NCBI GenBank assembly: GCA_021774625.1
Contig: JAJFIV010000006.1
Coordinates: 37,813 to 101,812, forward strand
DNA: 64,000 nt
Direction: 5' to 3'
From: Alphaproteobacteria bacterium
Lineage (GTDB): Bacteria; Pseudomonadota; Alphaproteobacteria; Sphingomonadales; JAKSBY01
The translations under genes and the position numbers were made by a program. Under the pieces are notes generated by a model. The model saw only the letters and a list, made by a program, of their open reading frames with translations. It made no database searches and was not told where the DNA came from. Below are positions 54,124-62,027 of the stretch, in pieces; the stretch's first letter is position 1, and the number at the start of each line of letters is the position of its first letter.

Positions 54124-54738
54124 ATGAAGCTCTATTATAAACCCGGCGCCAGTTCGCTCGCCCCGCATATCGCCCTGCATGCCGCCGGTCTGAATTTCGA
54201 GCTGGAAAAAGTCGATACCGCAACAAAAATCACCGAGACCGGCGCGGATTATCTTGGTGTCACGGCCAAGGGCTATGTTCCTGCCCTTAAACTTGCGAGC
54301 GGGGATATCCTGACCGAAGCGCCAGCCATTCTGCAATATATCGCAGATCAGAATCCTTCATCAAAACTGGCCGGTGAAGCCGGCACTTTGGAACGGACCC
54401 GGGTTCAGGAGCATCTGAATTTCGTCTCTTCCGAACTGCATAAAGCCTATGCGCCGTTCTTTGGCAAAACCCCTCTTTCTGCTGATGAGAGGGCCAAGAT
54501 CGAAGAGGGCGTCGCGAAAAGACTTTCGCTTTATGAAACGCACCTCTCCGATGGCCGGAAGTTTTTGACCGGGGATCGGTTTACCGTCGCCGATGCTTAT
54601 TTTTTCGTTGTCGTGAACTGGTCCGGCTTCGTTGAATTCGATCTGAAAAAATGGCCGAATATTGTTGCCTATATGGAGCGCACGGCAAAACTTCCCGCCA
54701 TTCAGGAAGCGATGAAGGCGGAAGGCCTGCTGAATTAA
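54124..54738 (+). CDS. gst: Glutathione S-transferase (bacterial beta-like)
   Basis: 204 residues. The N-terminal thioredoxin-like domain has MKLYYKPGASSLAPHIALHAAGL, with the position of the beta-class Cys occupied by Ser (GASSLAPH), then KGYVPALKLASGDILTEAPAILQYI with the cis-Pro and the glutathione-contact EAPAI. The helical C-terminal domain includes FTVADAYFFVVVNW. ATG 54124 has GGAGACGG upstream. Confidence 0.92.
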   Translation: MKLYYKPGASSLAPHIALHAAGLNFELEKVDTATKITETGADYLGVTAKGYVPALKLASGDILTEAPAILQYIADQNPSSKLAGEAGTLERTRVQEHLNFVSSELHKAYAPFFGKTPLSADERAKIEEGVAKRLSLYETHLSDGRKFLTGDRFTVADAYFFVVVNWSGFVEFDLKKWPNIVAYMERTAKLPAIQEAMKAEGLLN

Positions 54739-54753
54739 TTCACAGCCTCCCCC

Positions 54754-54800
54754 GCCGGCCGGTGATGCCCCACCCTCTCCAATCCCGATCACCGGCCGGC
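54754..54800 (+). terminator. Hairpin downstream of the GST gene
   Basis: GCCGGCCGGTGAT (54754-54766) and ATCACCGGCCGGC (54788-54800) form a perfect 13-base stem with a 21-base loop, starting 16 bases after the GST stop. No T-run follows. Confidence 0.55.
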
Positions 54801-54825
54801 ACCCCTGCCTGAATGATTCCCCCAT

Positions 54826-54918
54826 GTGAAGTCCTGGTATCTGGAAATCGCCAAACGTCCCGCTGTGATCCGCGGTTTCAAACTGATCGACGCGAGTGCG
54901 GAAATTCCGCTGCCTTGA
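54826..54918 (+). pseudogene. C-terminal fragment of a second glutathione S-transferase
   Basis: Thirty codons ending in TGA read VKSWYLEIAKRPAVIRGFKL and a short tail. W-Y-x-x-I-x-x-R-P-A-V-x-R-G is the last helix of YfcG/YghU-type transferases. No upstream sequence in this frame encodes the rest, so this is a relic. It lies 88 bases after the intact GST gene. Confidence 0.65.
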
Positions 54919-54966
54919 TTGGCGTTTTGCCATAACGGTCCGAGCGCAGGTAGATCGCGCCCGAGG

Positions 54967-55692
54967 TCATGATCCGTCTCCTTTTTCCGAAAAAACACCG
55001 TCCTGAAAGAAGGTTTCGCCAAACCATTTATGACGGATTGCCATGGTGAAACGAAAGAAGCCGCCGCCGAGTTCGGTGTGGATGACATGGGCTGCACCGG
55101 GCGACAGAAGATCGGGCAGGGGGTGGCGGACGGGCCCTGCTTGCCAGAAAAATCCGGTGGAGACAAAATGCAGTGCCCGATCCTGCTCATATAAATTCAG
55201 GGTCATGCCAAAGCCCGCGCCGACGCATTCCAGCAGCCCGCGCTTGGCATCGGGAATTTTGACGGATTTAACCGAGACCGGCGCTTTACCGGCAAAGGCA
55301 TAGATCCGTTCCCAGCAAACCCCGCCGCGCTTTTTGTAAAGCCTGACCTCGGTCGGCACATTGGACCCTATATAGGGGGCCAAAGGCGTCCCGATCAGCC
55401 TGCAAAACAGGGCGATGATTTTGCCAATGAATGAAGCATGAACCACCTGCATCGTCCCGGCATAAATTTTTGTTCCAAGGTAGGATTGATCGGCTGCAAA
55501 CCGTTTCCGGATCGCAGCCGGCAGCCGTGCCCATCCGGCCTCACCCACCAGCGCAGCGAAATTGACCAGCCTTTCATCCGTTCGCCCTGAGCTTGTCGAA
55601 GGCCGGGGGCTAATGATCTGTGCTTCGACAGGCTCAACCCGGATGGGGCCGCCAAATGAAGGCCTTCTATCTATTTCCTGTGTTTTTACCAT
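54967..55692 (-). CDS. DUF4166-like protein with a repeat-derived N-terminal segment
   Basis: 241 residues. The conserved part starts near residue 45 (FAALVGEAGWARLPAAIRKRF) and includes GTPLAPYIGSNVPTEVRLY near 90 and the C-terminal GGGFFRFTMAIRHKWFGETFFQDG, which I associate with DUF4166; function unknown. Residues 16-39 (for example SPRPSTSSGRTDE) are encoded by the palindromic repeat at 55575-55645, so the repeat has been absorbed into the reading frame. ATG 55692 has a weak AAGAGA site. A GbsR-type operator lies upstream. Confidence 0.75.
   Translation of the reverse strand: MVKTQEIDRRPSFGGPIRVEPVEAQIISPRPSTSSGRTDERLVNFAALVGEAGWARLPAAIRKRFAADQSYLGTKIYAGTMQVVHASFIGKIIALFCRLIGTPLAPYIGSNVPTEVRLYKKRGGVCWERIYAFAGKAPVSVKSVKIPDAKRGLLECVGAGFGMTLNLYEQDRALHFVSTGFFWQAGPVRHPLPDLLSPGAAHVIHTELGGGFFRFTMAIRHKWFGETFFQDGVFSEKGDGS
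55575..55645. repeat. Palindromic repeat inside the DUF4166 reading frame
   Basis: Arms at 55575-55601 and 55623-55645 (cores CTGAGCTTGTCGAAG and CTTCGACAGGCTCA, outer CATCCG and CGGATG) are inverted copies around a 21-base loop. Same family as 26704-26777. Confidence 0.75.
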
Positions 55693-55731
55693 CGCACGTC
55701 TCTTTTATTTATTATCCGTTATTTCAAATAC

Positions 55732-55747
55732 TTCTGTAATAACAGAA
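55732..55747 (-). promoter_or_regulatory. GbsR-type operator upstream of the DUF4166 gene
   Basis: TTCTGT-AATA-ACAGAA, a perfect inverted repeat 40 bases before the start codon. The same motif precedes the regulator gene itself at 56308-56325. Confidence 0.65.
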
Positions 55748-55770
55748 AAAGCACGGTAAAAAATAGACCG

Positions 55771-56295
55771 CTATTTCCCGACAAATTTTGCAACCCGGGC
55801 GCCCAGCTTCATAAGTTTGATCAAAGTCGGTTTCGGCACCTTGCGCATTTGTTCATACCAGCCGGACATGGTTTCCATGAATTCCAGCATATCGCGGATG
55901 CGTTCCTTCACGGCTTCCGGCGTTTCCTTGTCCTGTTCCGCCTCCACAGCGCAATCCCGCAGCATGCTGACGGTGGGGTCGATTTCGCGGTGCTTGCGGC
56001 CTTCAACCACGGTCATAAGAATATCCCAACTATCGGACTGCGCCGCGAAATGATCCCGCCGGTCGCCCAGAACATGGCTCATCTTTACCAGGTTCCAACT
56101 CTGTAATTCCTTCAGGCTGGTGCTGACATTGGACCGGGCAATCCCGAGCGTTTCGGCAATCTCATCGGCGGGCAGGGGCTTTTCAGAAAGATATAAAAGC
56201 GCATGAATCTGCGACACAGACCGGTTTACCCCCCACCGGGTTCCCATTTCCCCCCAGTGTAAAATATAATGTTCCATCATCGGCGTCAGTTTCAT
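55771..56295 (-). CDS. GbsR/MarR-family transcriptional regulator
   Basis: 174 residues. A winged helix-turn-helix covers residues 25-85 (SQIHALLYLSEKPLPADEIAETLGIARSNVSTSLKELQSWNLV). DRRDHFAAQSDSWDILMTVVEGRKHREIDP near 90 is the GbsR-group continuation, followed by a helical dimerisation tail. Identical palindromes upstream of it and of the next gene point to autoregulation and control of the DUF4166 gene. Confidence 0.88.
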   Translation of the reverse strand: MKLTPMMEHYILHWGEMGTRWGVNRSVSQIHALLYLSEKPLPADEIAETLGIARSNVSTSLKELQSWNLVKMSHVLGDRRDHFAAQSDSWDILMTVVEGRKHREIDPTVSMLRDCAVEAEQDKETPEAVKERIRDMLEFMETMSGWYEQMRKVPKPTLIKLMKLGARVAKFVGK

Positions 56296-56307
56296 CGCGT
56301 TCTCTTA

Positions 56308-56325
56308 TTTCTGTATAGACAGAAA
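56308..56325 (-). promoter_or_regulatory. GbsR-type operator upstream of its own gene
   Basis: TTTCTGT-ATAG-ACAGAAA, perfect 7-base arms, 13 bases before the start codon of the GbsR-type gene. The rest of the 299-base divergent gap (56326-56594) is AT-rich and holds nothing else I can name. Confidence 0.65.
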
Positions 56326-56594
56326 TTACTGAAACTAAAATGATTTGTCAACCCTTACAACGGCCCCTGCAAGAAGTTTGTTGTAATAAAAAAGATCAAG
56401 CACCACGGCGCTGACAGCGATGAAAGTATGAGGCTCGAAGCTATTGTTTTATATTTAGAATTAACCCCCTCGCTTTCTATTTTTTATATTCAGGTAGTAT
56501 ACCACAGTGCTGATAGCACCCATGCCTCACATAAATTGTTTGTCACAGCGGCATGCTGTAGAATGCTATATTATTGCTGTTTCAAAGGAAAAGT

Positions 56595-57527
56595 ATGAAA
56601 ATCATATCAGGGGACGAGGTGCGGGCAGCAACGCCGTGGCGGGATCTTACAGCGGCGCTGAGGGCCGGTTTTGCGGGCGGCGAGATTACGGCGCCGGCGC
56701 GGCATCATCATACTCTTCCCATTGCTCATGAAGACCCGGCGACGCTGCTGCTGATGCCGGCCTGGGACAGGCGCCATATCGGCAGCAAGATCCTCACCAT
56801 TCATCCCGGCAACCGTGCGCGGGACATGCATGCGGTCCATTCGCAATATTATCTGATGGAAACGGCGACCGGCACACCGCTGGCGCTGATCGATGGCGGG
56901 GAGGTGACGGCGCGGCGGACGGCGGCGGCCTCCGTACTGGCGGCCGGGTATCTTGCGGACCCGGAGGCCAAAAATCTGCTGATTGTCGGGGCCGGGCGCA
57001 TCGCCTGCAATCTGCTGGACTGTTATCAGGCGCATTATCATTTTGACCGGATTTCCGTCTCGACGCGCAATCCGGAAAAGGCCCGGACTTTCGCCAATGG
57101 GGTGGAGGCTGTGACGAATTTAAAACAGGCCGCAGCCGAGGCCGATATCATCACTTGCGCCACCCTTTCGACCGAACCGATCATCAAAGGCGCATGGCTG
57201 AAGCCGGGCGCGCATCTCGATCTCGTCGGCGGCTACCGGCCTGATATGCGGGAAGCGGACAACGCCGCCGTCGCCAATGCCCGGCTCTATGTGGACACTT
57301 ATGAAGGCGCACTGTCCGAAGCAGGTGACCTGATCCAGCCTATGGAGGCCGGCTTGATCAAAAAGGACGATATCCGCGGCGATCTCGCCACGCTCTGCCG
57401 GGACGACAAACCTTTATTTGATCCCGCCGTCAGAAGTCTTTTCAAATCTGTCGGCGCCGCCATTGAGGATTTCATAGCGGCCTCTATTGTCTATGAACGG
57501 CTGGATCAATCGAAGCAAGCGCGCTAA
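56595..57527 (+). CDS. Ornithine cyclodeaminase/mu-crystallin-family protein
   Basis: 310 residues. The active-site Lys lies in GSKILTIHPGN near residue 65, RRTAAASVLAAGYLA near 110 is the family helix, and the Rossmann loop is LLIVGAGRIACNLLDCY near 135. Members include ornithine cyclodeaminase and pyrroline- or ketimine-reducing enzymes; the substrate is not predictable. ATG 56595 follows AAAGGAA. The next gene starts 31 bases later. Confidence 0.87.
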   Translation: MKIISGDEVRAATPWRDLTAALRAGFAGGEITAPARHHHTLPIAHEDPATLLLMPAWDRRHIGSKILTIHPGNRARDMHAVHSQYYLMETATGTPLALIDGGEVTARRTAAASVLAAGYLADPEAKNLLIVGAGRIACNLLDCYQAHYHFDRISVSTRNPEKARTFANGVEAVTNLKQAAAEADIITCATLSTEPIIKGAWLKPGAHLDLVGGYRPDMREADNAAVANARLYVDTYEGALSEAGDLIQPMEAGLIKKDDIRGDLATLCRDDKPLFDPAVRSLFKSVGAAIEDFIAASIVYERLDQSKQAR

Positions 57528-57558
57528 CATCCCCCAAATAAAAATGAGGGAGGGCGTT

Positions 57559-58707
57559 ATGTCGGCATTTTCTGCACCGTCACTCACCATCGGGATCGAG
57601 GAGGAATATCTGCTGGTTGATCCGGAAACCCGGGATCTGGCAGCCGATCCGCCGGCCGGACTGATGGAAGAATGTGAAAAGGAACTCGGCGGCCGGGTAA
57701 CACCGGAATTTCTCCGCGCCCAGATCGAGATCGGCACCGCCGTCTGCAAAAATATCAAACAGGCGCGCGCGGAGCTGACCGAACTTCGCACCTGCGTTTC
57801 CCGCGTCGCAAAAAATCATGGCCTGCGTCTGATGGCCGCCTCCACCCATCCCTTTGCGGAATGGGAAAAGCAGCATCACACCGCCAAGGAACGCTATGAT
57901 AATCTGGTGAAGGATATGGCCGGCGCGATTCGCCGCATGCTGATCTGCGGCATGCATGTCCATGCCTGTATCGAGGATGAAGACCTGCGTATCGATCTGA
58001 TGAACCAGATCAGTTATTTCCTGCCGCATCTGCTGGCGCTCTCCACTTCCTCGCCCTTCTGGGCCGGACAGAATATGGGGATCAAATCCTGCCGGCTAAC
58101 GGTGTTTGACGGGATGCCGCGCACCGGCGTTCCCGACCGTTTTTCCAGCTTCGCTGAATATGACCGGCTGATCCAGGAAATGGTGGAGTGCGGCGCGCTG
58201 GAGGACAGTAGCAAACTCTGGTGGGATGTCAGGCCCAGCGCACGGTTTCCGACCCTTGAGATGCGGATCACGGATGTCTGTACGCGGATGGAGGATGCCC
58301 TGACCATCGCCGCAATCTACCAGTGTCTTTTGCGGATGCTTTATCGGCTCAGAAAACGCAATCAGCGCTGGCGGATTTACCCCCGCACCCTGGTGATGGA
58401 AAATCGCTGGCTGGCGCAGCGCCGATCCTGCGCCGGGGAGATGATTGATTTCGGCCACCGCCAGATGAGCCCGTTCGGCGATCTTCTCGACGACATTCTC
58501 GATCTGATCCACGAGGATGCCGATGCGCTGGGCTGTGTGGCCGAGGTTCAGCATGCCCGGGAAATTGTCCGCCGCGGCTCCAGCGCCGACCGGCAGATTG
58601 CGGTCTATCAGAAAGCGATGGATGAGGGGGCGGACAGCCGTGAAGCACTTGTCAAAGTCGTTGATCACCTGCTGGAGGAAACCGTGCATGGCCTGCCGGA
58701 CGCCTAA
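57559..58707 (+). CDS. Carboxylate-amine ligase of the YbdK/GCS2 family
   Basis: 382 residues. SLTIGIEEEYLLVDPETRDL at the N-terminus is the Mg-ATP and glutamate-binding signature of the glutamate-cysteine ligase type 2 family, with CGMHVHACIED near residue 135 and RFPTLEMRITDVCTRMEDA near 230. YbdK homologues show weak glutamate-cysteine ligase activity, so the true substrate is open. ATG 57559 has AGGGAGGG upstream. Likely co-transcribed with the preceding gene. Confidence 0.88.
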   Translation: MSAFSAPSLTIGIEEEYLLVDPETRDLAADPPAGLMEECEKELGGRVTPEFLRAQIEIGTAVCKNIKQARAELTELRTCVSRVAKNHGLRLMAASTHPFAEWEKQHHTAKERYDNLVKDMAGAIRRMLICGMHVHACIEDEDLRIDLMNQISYFLPHLLALSTSSPFWAGQNMGIKSCRLTVFDGMPRTGVPDRFSSFAEYDRLIQEMVECGALEDSSKLWWDVRPSARFPTLEMRITDVCTRMEDALTIAAIYQCLLRMLYRLRKRNQRWRIYPRTLVMENRWLAQRRSCAGEMIDFGHRQMSPFGDLLDDILDLIHEDADALGCVAEVQHAREIVRRGSSADRQIAVYQKAMDEGADSREALVKVVDHLLEETVHGLPDA

Positions 58708-58853
58708 GGTGAGGGCTCTGGCGGCCGGGAGTGGAAAAAGCGCTTTCGCAAGAATCGATGCCGAAAATTGTTATGGACCGTAAAAATTAACGGAAGTGAA
58801 AGACAGTTTGGCTGAAACTGTGAACGGGCCGGTAAAGTGAATGAGGGAAATGA

Positions 58854-59183
58854 ATGGAAGAGAAGCGCCAGGATCAAAGACTGCCGGTTCTTTGGGCGGC
58901 TGAAATCATTCTGGAAGAACGGCATTATTCCTGCCAGATCGAAGATGTTTCCCTGGCCGGCGTGAAAATCATCACCGAGGCTCCCATCGTTTTCGGTGAT
59001 GAAGTGATCTTCCTGATCCCGGAATTGGGTTTGTTCGCCGCGCAGGTCCGCTTTCGCAGCGCGGATTTTGCCGGACTGGCGATCCTGGGGGGGCCTGATC
59101 TTCTGTTGAAAAAATACGCCGAACTGAGCGGCGAATATCCCTCCACCCAGCCGGAACTCCCAACCAAAACGGGTGCCTGGTAG
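58854..59183 (+). CDS. PilZ-domain protein
   Basis: 109 residues. RQDQR (the RxxxR motif) at residues 5-9 and DVSLAGVKI near 32 (DxSxxG) form the cyclic-di-GMP-binding signature, and the rest is the beta barrel. A stand-alone PilZ domain acts as a c-di-GMP effector through a partner protein. GAGGGAAATGA precedes the start; ATG 58850 is in another frame. Confidence 0.88.
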   Translation: MEEKRQDQRLPVLWAAEIILEERHYSCQIEDVSLAGVKIITEAPIVFGDEVIFLIPELGLFAAQVRFRSADFAGLAILGGPDLLLKKYAELSGEYPSTQPELPTKTGAW

Positions 59184-59291
59184 GCGGCGGGGAGATATAG
59201 GGTGACGCTTTATGAAATATTTTCCCATTAAAAGGTAATTTTCTGCTATAATTAGACGGCTGACTTGGTTTTTTACTGCAGGAGTAATTTT

Positions 59292-59660
59292 ATGAACCAT
59301 GTTATCCGTTTTTTTACTGTATCAGCCGTCTGTGCTTTGGGGGCCATCGCCCTGTCGGCCGGGACCGGCGCCCAGCCTTCCGAAATTGATGAGAAATTCG
59401 CTAAAAGAGTAGCCAAAAGCCATATCTCGGATCTTGGTTACCAGTATTATGGCCGCTCCAGCTTTTCCGCCCGTATTGATAAGGGCAGGCTGGAAGATAA
59501 TATATGGCGGTTCAATGTGCGTTACGGCGGAACGCTGCCATCCTATAGCGGATATGTAATGGTGAGCGCTTTAACCGGCCGGCTGATTGATTCCAACGTT
59601 CCAAGCGGCTGTGAAATCGTAACGGCAACAAATGTCATTATTGTGGGCGGATGCAGGTAA
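59292..59660 (+). CDS. Small secreted protein of unknown function
   Basis: 122 residues with a signal peptide (FFTVSAVCALGAIALSAGTGAQ). The mature 90 residues are beta-rich with repeated Tyr (LGYQYYGRSS) and two C-terminal cysteines (SGCEIV and GGCR) that may form a disulfide. GYVMVSALTGRLIDS recalls PepSY-type strands, but I cannot assign it. ATG 59292 has GGAG upstream. Its 3' end overlaps the convergent methyltransferase gene by 23 bases. Confidence 0.72.
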   Translation: MNHVIRFFTVSAVCALGAIALSAGTGAQPSEIDEKFAKRVAKSHISDLGYQYYGRSSFSARIDKGRLEDNIWRFNVRYGGTLPSYSGYVMVSALTGRLIDSNVPSGCEIVTATNVIIVGGCR

Positions 59661-60390
59661 TATAACTGAGCGCCCATGCGAGATTGACTTTCCCGGGCCC
59701 CTGACAGCTGCCGAGATATTGACCAATTCCCTCAACCACCGCGCTTTCACTTGCAAGGTCAAGACCGAATAAGGATTTGCAGAAAGCCGCCATCGCCTGC
59801 TCGCTTTCGAAGGACCAGGGGTAGGTGATCTGCCGGTCCTGTCTGATATCAAACCCGGCCCGCCCCATTTCCTCGCGGCTTTCCGCATTGAGAAATTCCC
59901 CCTTGTGCCCCATGGAATTGCTTTGATCGACAAAGATATTAAGAAAAGCATCCGCCGGTGATCCTTCTTCCGCATCCGCCAGAACAAACAGCCCGCCCGG
60001 CTTCAGAATCCGGCAATATTCCCGGAAAACGTCCAGTTTGCAGGGTTCGTGGTGAATGCCGGCCAGATTGATCACCCTGTCAACGCTGGCGTCAGGCAAG
60101 GGAATCGCGGTCAGAGTGCCGTAATGCCGTTCATTTTTGCCATCCGCCGGGCAGCGGTCAAAGAAATAATTGGCGCAATCGATGGCCACATAGCGGATAT
60201 CCGCATTTCGGATATAGGGCCTGAGATAACCGCCACCTGCCGGGGCGTCGCAGACTGTCTGCCCGTCGCTCAGGTCCGCATGTTCCACCACCAGTTCAAA
60301 TTCCCGCGCCCGGGCATGGGGATAGCGTTCCATCGCCGCGTGATAGGCATCCGCCCGTTTGGCGAAAATTTTTTCGTAGGTTTCAAACAC
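59638..60390 (-). CDS. Class I SAM-dependent methyltransferase
   Basis: 250 residues. Motif I is VCDAPAGGGYLRPYI near residue 48, motif II VAIDCANYFFD near 70, and the post-motif region PDASVDRVINLAGIHHEP near 100 and RILKPGGLFVLAD near 130 are typical. CDAPAGGG replaces the more usual DxGxGxG. The likely start is GTG 60390, 2 bases after the stop of the upstream peptidase (coupled); an in-frame GTG at 60447 would overlap that gene. Substrate unknown. Confidence 0.82.
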   Translation of the reverse strand: MFETYEKIFAKRADAYHAAMERYPHARAREFELVVEHADLSDGQTVCDAPAGGGYLRPYIRNADIRYVAIDCANYFFDRCPADGKNERHYGTLTAIPLPDASVDRVINLAGIHHEPCKLDVFREYCRILKPGGLFVLADAEEGSPADAFLNIFVDQSNSMGHKGEFLNAESREEMGRAGFDIRQDRQITYPWSFESEQAMAAFCKSLFGLDLASESAVVEGIGQYLGSCQGPGKVNLAWALSYITCIRPQ

Positions 60391-60392
60391 CC

Positions 60393-61934
60393 TCAATAAT
60401 GACCCAGATTGGCGAAAACGGCGGCATAGGCGGCAATTCCCTCCCACAGATTCCGGATGCGCATATTTTCGTTTTCGGCATGCTGATTGTTGTCGTGATT
60501 GGCGATCGGCAGGATAATAATGGGGGTGCCTTCAGCTGCCTCTGCGAACAGATAGAGCGGCAGGCTGCCGCCCATATTGGGGGTCATGATCAGGTCGGGC
60601 GCCACATCCCGCATCAGGGCCGCCAGCCGCTGCGCCATCGCATCATCCATTGGCGTGCGAAGGGCGCCATAGCCCGGATGCCAGTCAAATTTCATGACTT
60701 TCTCATGATTGCGGAGAATGTCAGGCGTGGGATCGTCGTGAATGATGGTGTAGCCCTGTTTTTTGGCATGGGCTTCCAGCAATTCCCGCACCCGGTCCGG
60801 CTGCTGATCCGGCACCAGCCGCAGATCAAGGGAGGCGGTCGCGGTGGTGAGAATGATATTGCGGCCCTTGTCTCCGACCCCGCCCGCCACAAAGCCGCGC
60901 ACATTAAGGGCGGGCAAGGTCACCAGTTCCTCAAGCGTTGTGCCACCACCTTCCGGCGTATGAACGGCGAGCTCATCTTTCAGGGCTGCGGTGAGGTCCG
61001 GCATGGCGGCCACCGCCGCCTGTTCGTTTGCCGTCAGCCGGCGGACGTCGTCATAATAGCCATCAATCAGGATGCGCCCGTTTTCAGCGCGCAGCGAGGT
61101 CAGGAAATAAGCCATCTTCATCACCGGATTGGGCGCCCAGTTGCCGTAATGTCCGCTATGCAGAGGCCGGGCGGGACCATAGGTAGTGAGATCGACGCCA
61201 AAAGCGCCGCGCACGCCGAACACAAGCTGCGCCCGTCGCGACTGATGCATCGGTCCGTCGCCAAACAGCATCAGGTCGGATTTGAGCTTATCGCCCAGCT
61301 TTTCCAGCACCGGGCCAAGGGTGGGGGAGCCCTGTTCCTCTTCGCCATCCAGCAGAAGCTTGATATTCACACTCAGGGGAATATCGGCCTCTTCCAGAGC
61401 ATCCAGCGCATGGATCAGCAGGATCACCGGCGCCTTGTCATCTCCGGCGGAGCGGGCATAGATATGCCAGTCCGGATCAAGAGGGCCTTCAACATCGTCA
61501 AGATGAACCGGCTTTCCGCCATTTTCCAGGCGGCCACTCAGCAGGGTCGGTTCAAACGGCGGATAGGCCCAGTTTTCCTCCTGCACCGGCTGGCCGTCGA
61601 AATGGGCGTAGAGCATGACGGTTTCGGTCGCATCGGAGGCCTTCAACTCGGCGAAAATATAGGGCGCGCCGCCAGCGGCCTCCACTATCTCCGTCGCAAA
61701 TCCGCGTTCCTGGAGAAGGCCGGTAATTTGGTCTGCATTCCGCCGCATGTCCCGAAGGCTGTCCGCCACATTCGGGATACTCAGCAGGTCAATAAAATCC
61801 TGCAGAATCTCTTTCTCATGGGTCGCGCGATAATCCTTGGCGGCCGCCACCGCCCGCGCTGTTCCCTCCGATTGGGCATGGCCCGCATTGGCCCAGAAAA
61901 CCAGAATTGCCGCAATGAAACTGATGAAACGCAT
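60393..61934 (-). CDS. Secreted M20-family dipeptidase
   Basis: 513 residues with a signal peptide (FIAAILVFWANAGHA). Zinc and catalytic motifs of M20 peptidases: MLYAHFDGQPVQ near residue 107, SAGDDKAPVILLIHAL near 160, LDGEEEQGSPTLG near 192, the dimer-domain His in HSGHYGNWAPNP near 260, and ANHDNNQHAENENM near the end. It probably trims peptides in the periplasm. Coupled with the methyltransferase gene downstream. Confidence 0.9.
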   Translation of the reverse strand: MRFISFIAAILVFWANAGHAQSEGTARAVAAAKDYRATHEKEILQDFIDLLSIPNVADSLRDMRRNADQITGLLQERGFATEIVEAAGGAPYIFAELKASDATETVMLYAHFDGQPVQEENWAYPPFEPTLLSGRLENGGKPVHLDDVEGPLDPDWHIYARSAGDDKAPVILLIHALDALEEADIPLSVNIKLLLDGEEEQGSPTLGPVLEKLGDKLKSDLMLFGDGPMHQSRRAQLVFGVRGAFGVDLTTYGPARPLHSGHYGNWAPNPVMKMAYFLTSLRAENGRILIDGYYDDVRRLTANEQAAVAAMPDLTAALKDELAVHTPEGGGTTLEELVTLPALNVRGFVAGGVGDKGRNIILTTATASLDLRLVPDQQPDRVRELLEAHAKKQGYTIIHDDPTPDILRNHEKVMKFDWHPGYGALRTPMDDAMAQRLAALMRDVAPDLIMTPNMGGSLPLYLFAEAAEGTPIIILPIANHDNNQHAENENMRIRNLWEGIAAYAAVFANLGHY

Positions 61935-62027
61935 GATCTCTCCCCGCGATGCTGTGCTTGCCGCATCCTATCGGGCTGCTTCCGGGAAGGAAAGGGCGGA
62001 AATTGGAATATGACGTTTCACTTTATA

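Noticed and set aside
51495..57527. Possible beta-hydroxyaspartate cycle (dehydratase, DSD1 aldolase and ornithine-cyclodeaminase-type reductase)
   Set aside because: The three families match BhcB, BhcC and BhcD only broadly. The genes are not in one operon, two are convergent, no BhcA aminotransferase or IclR regulator is adjacent, and the reductase-like protein looks like a general family member.
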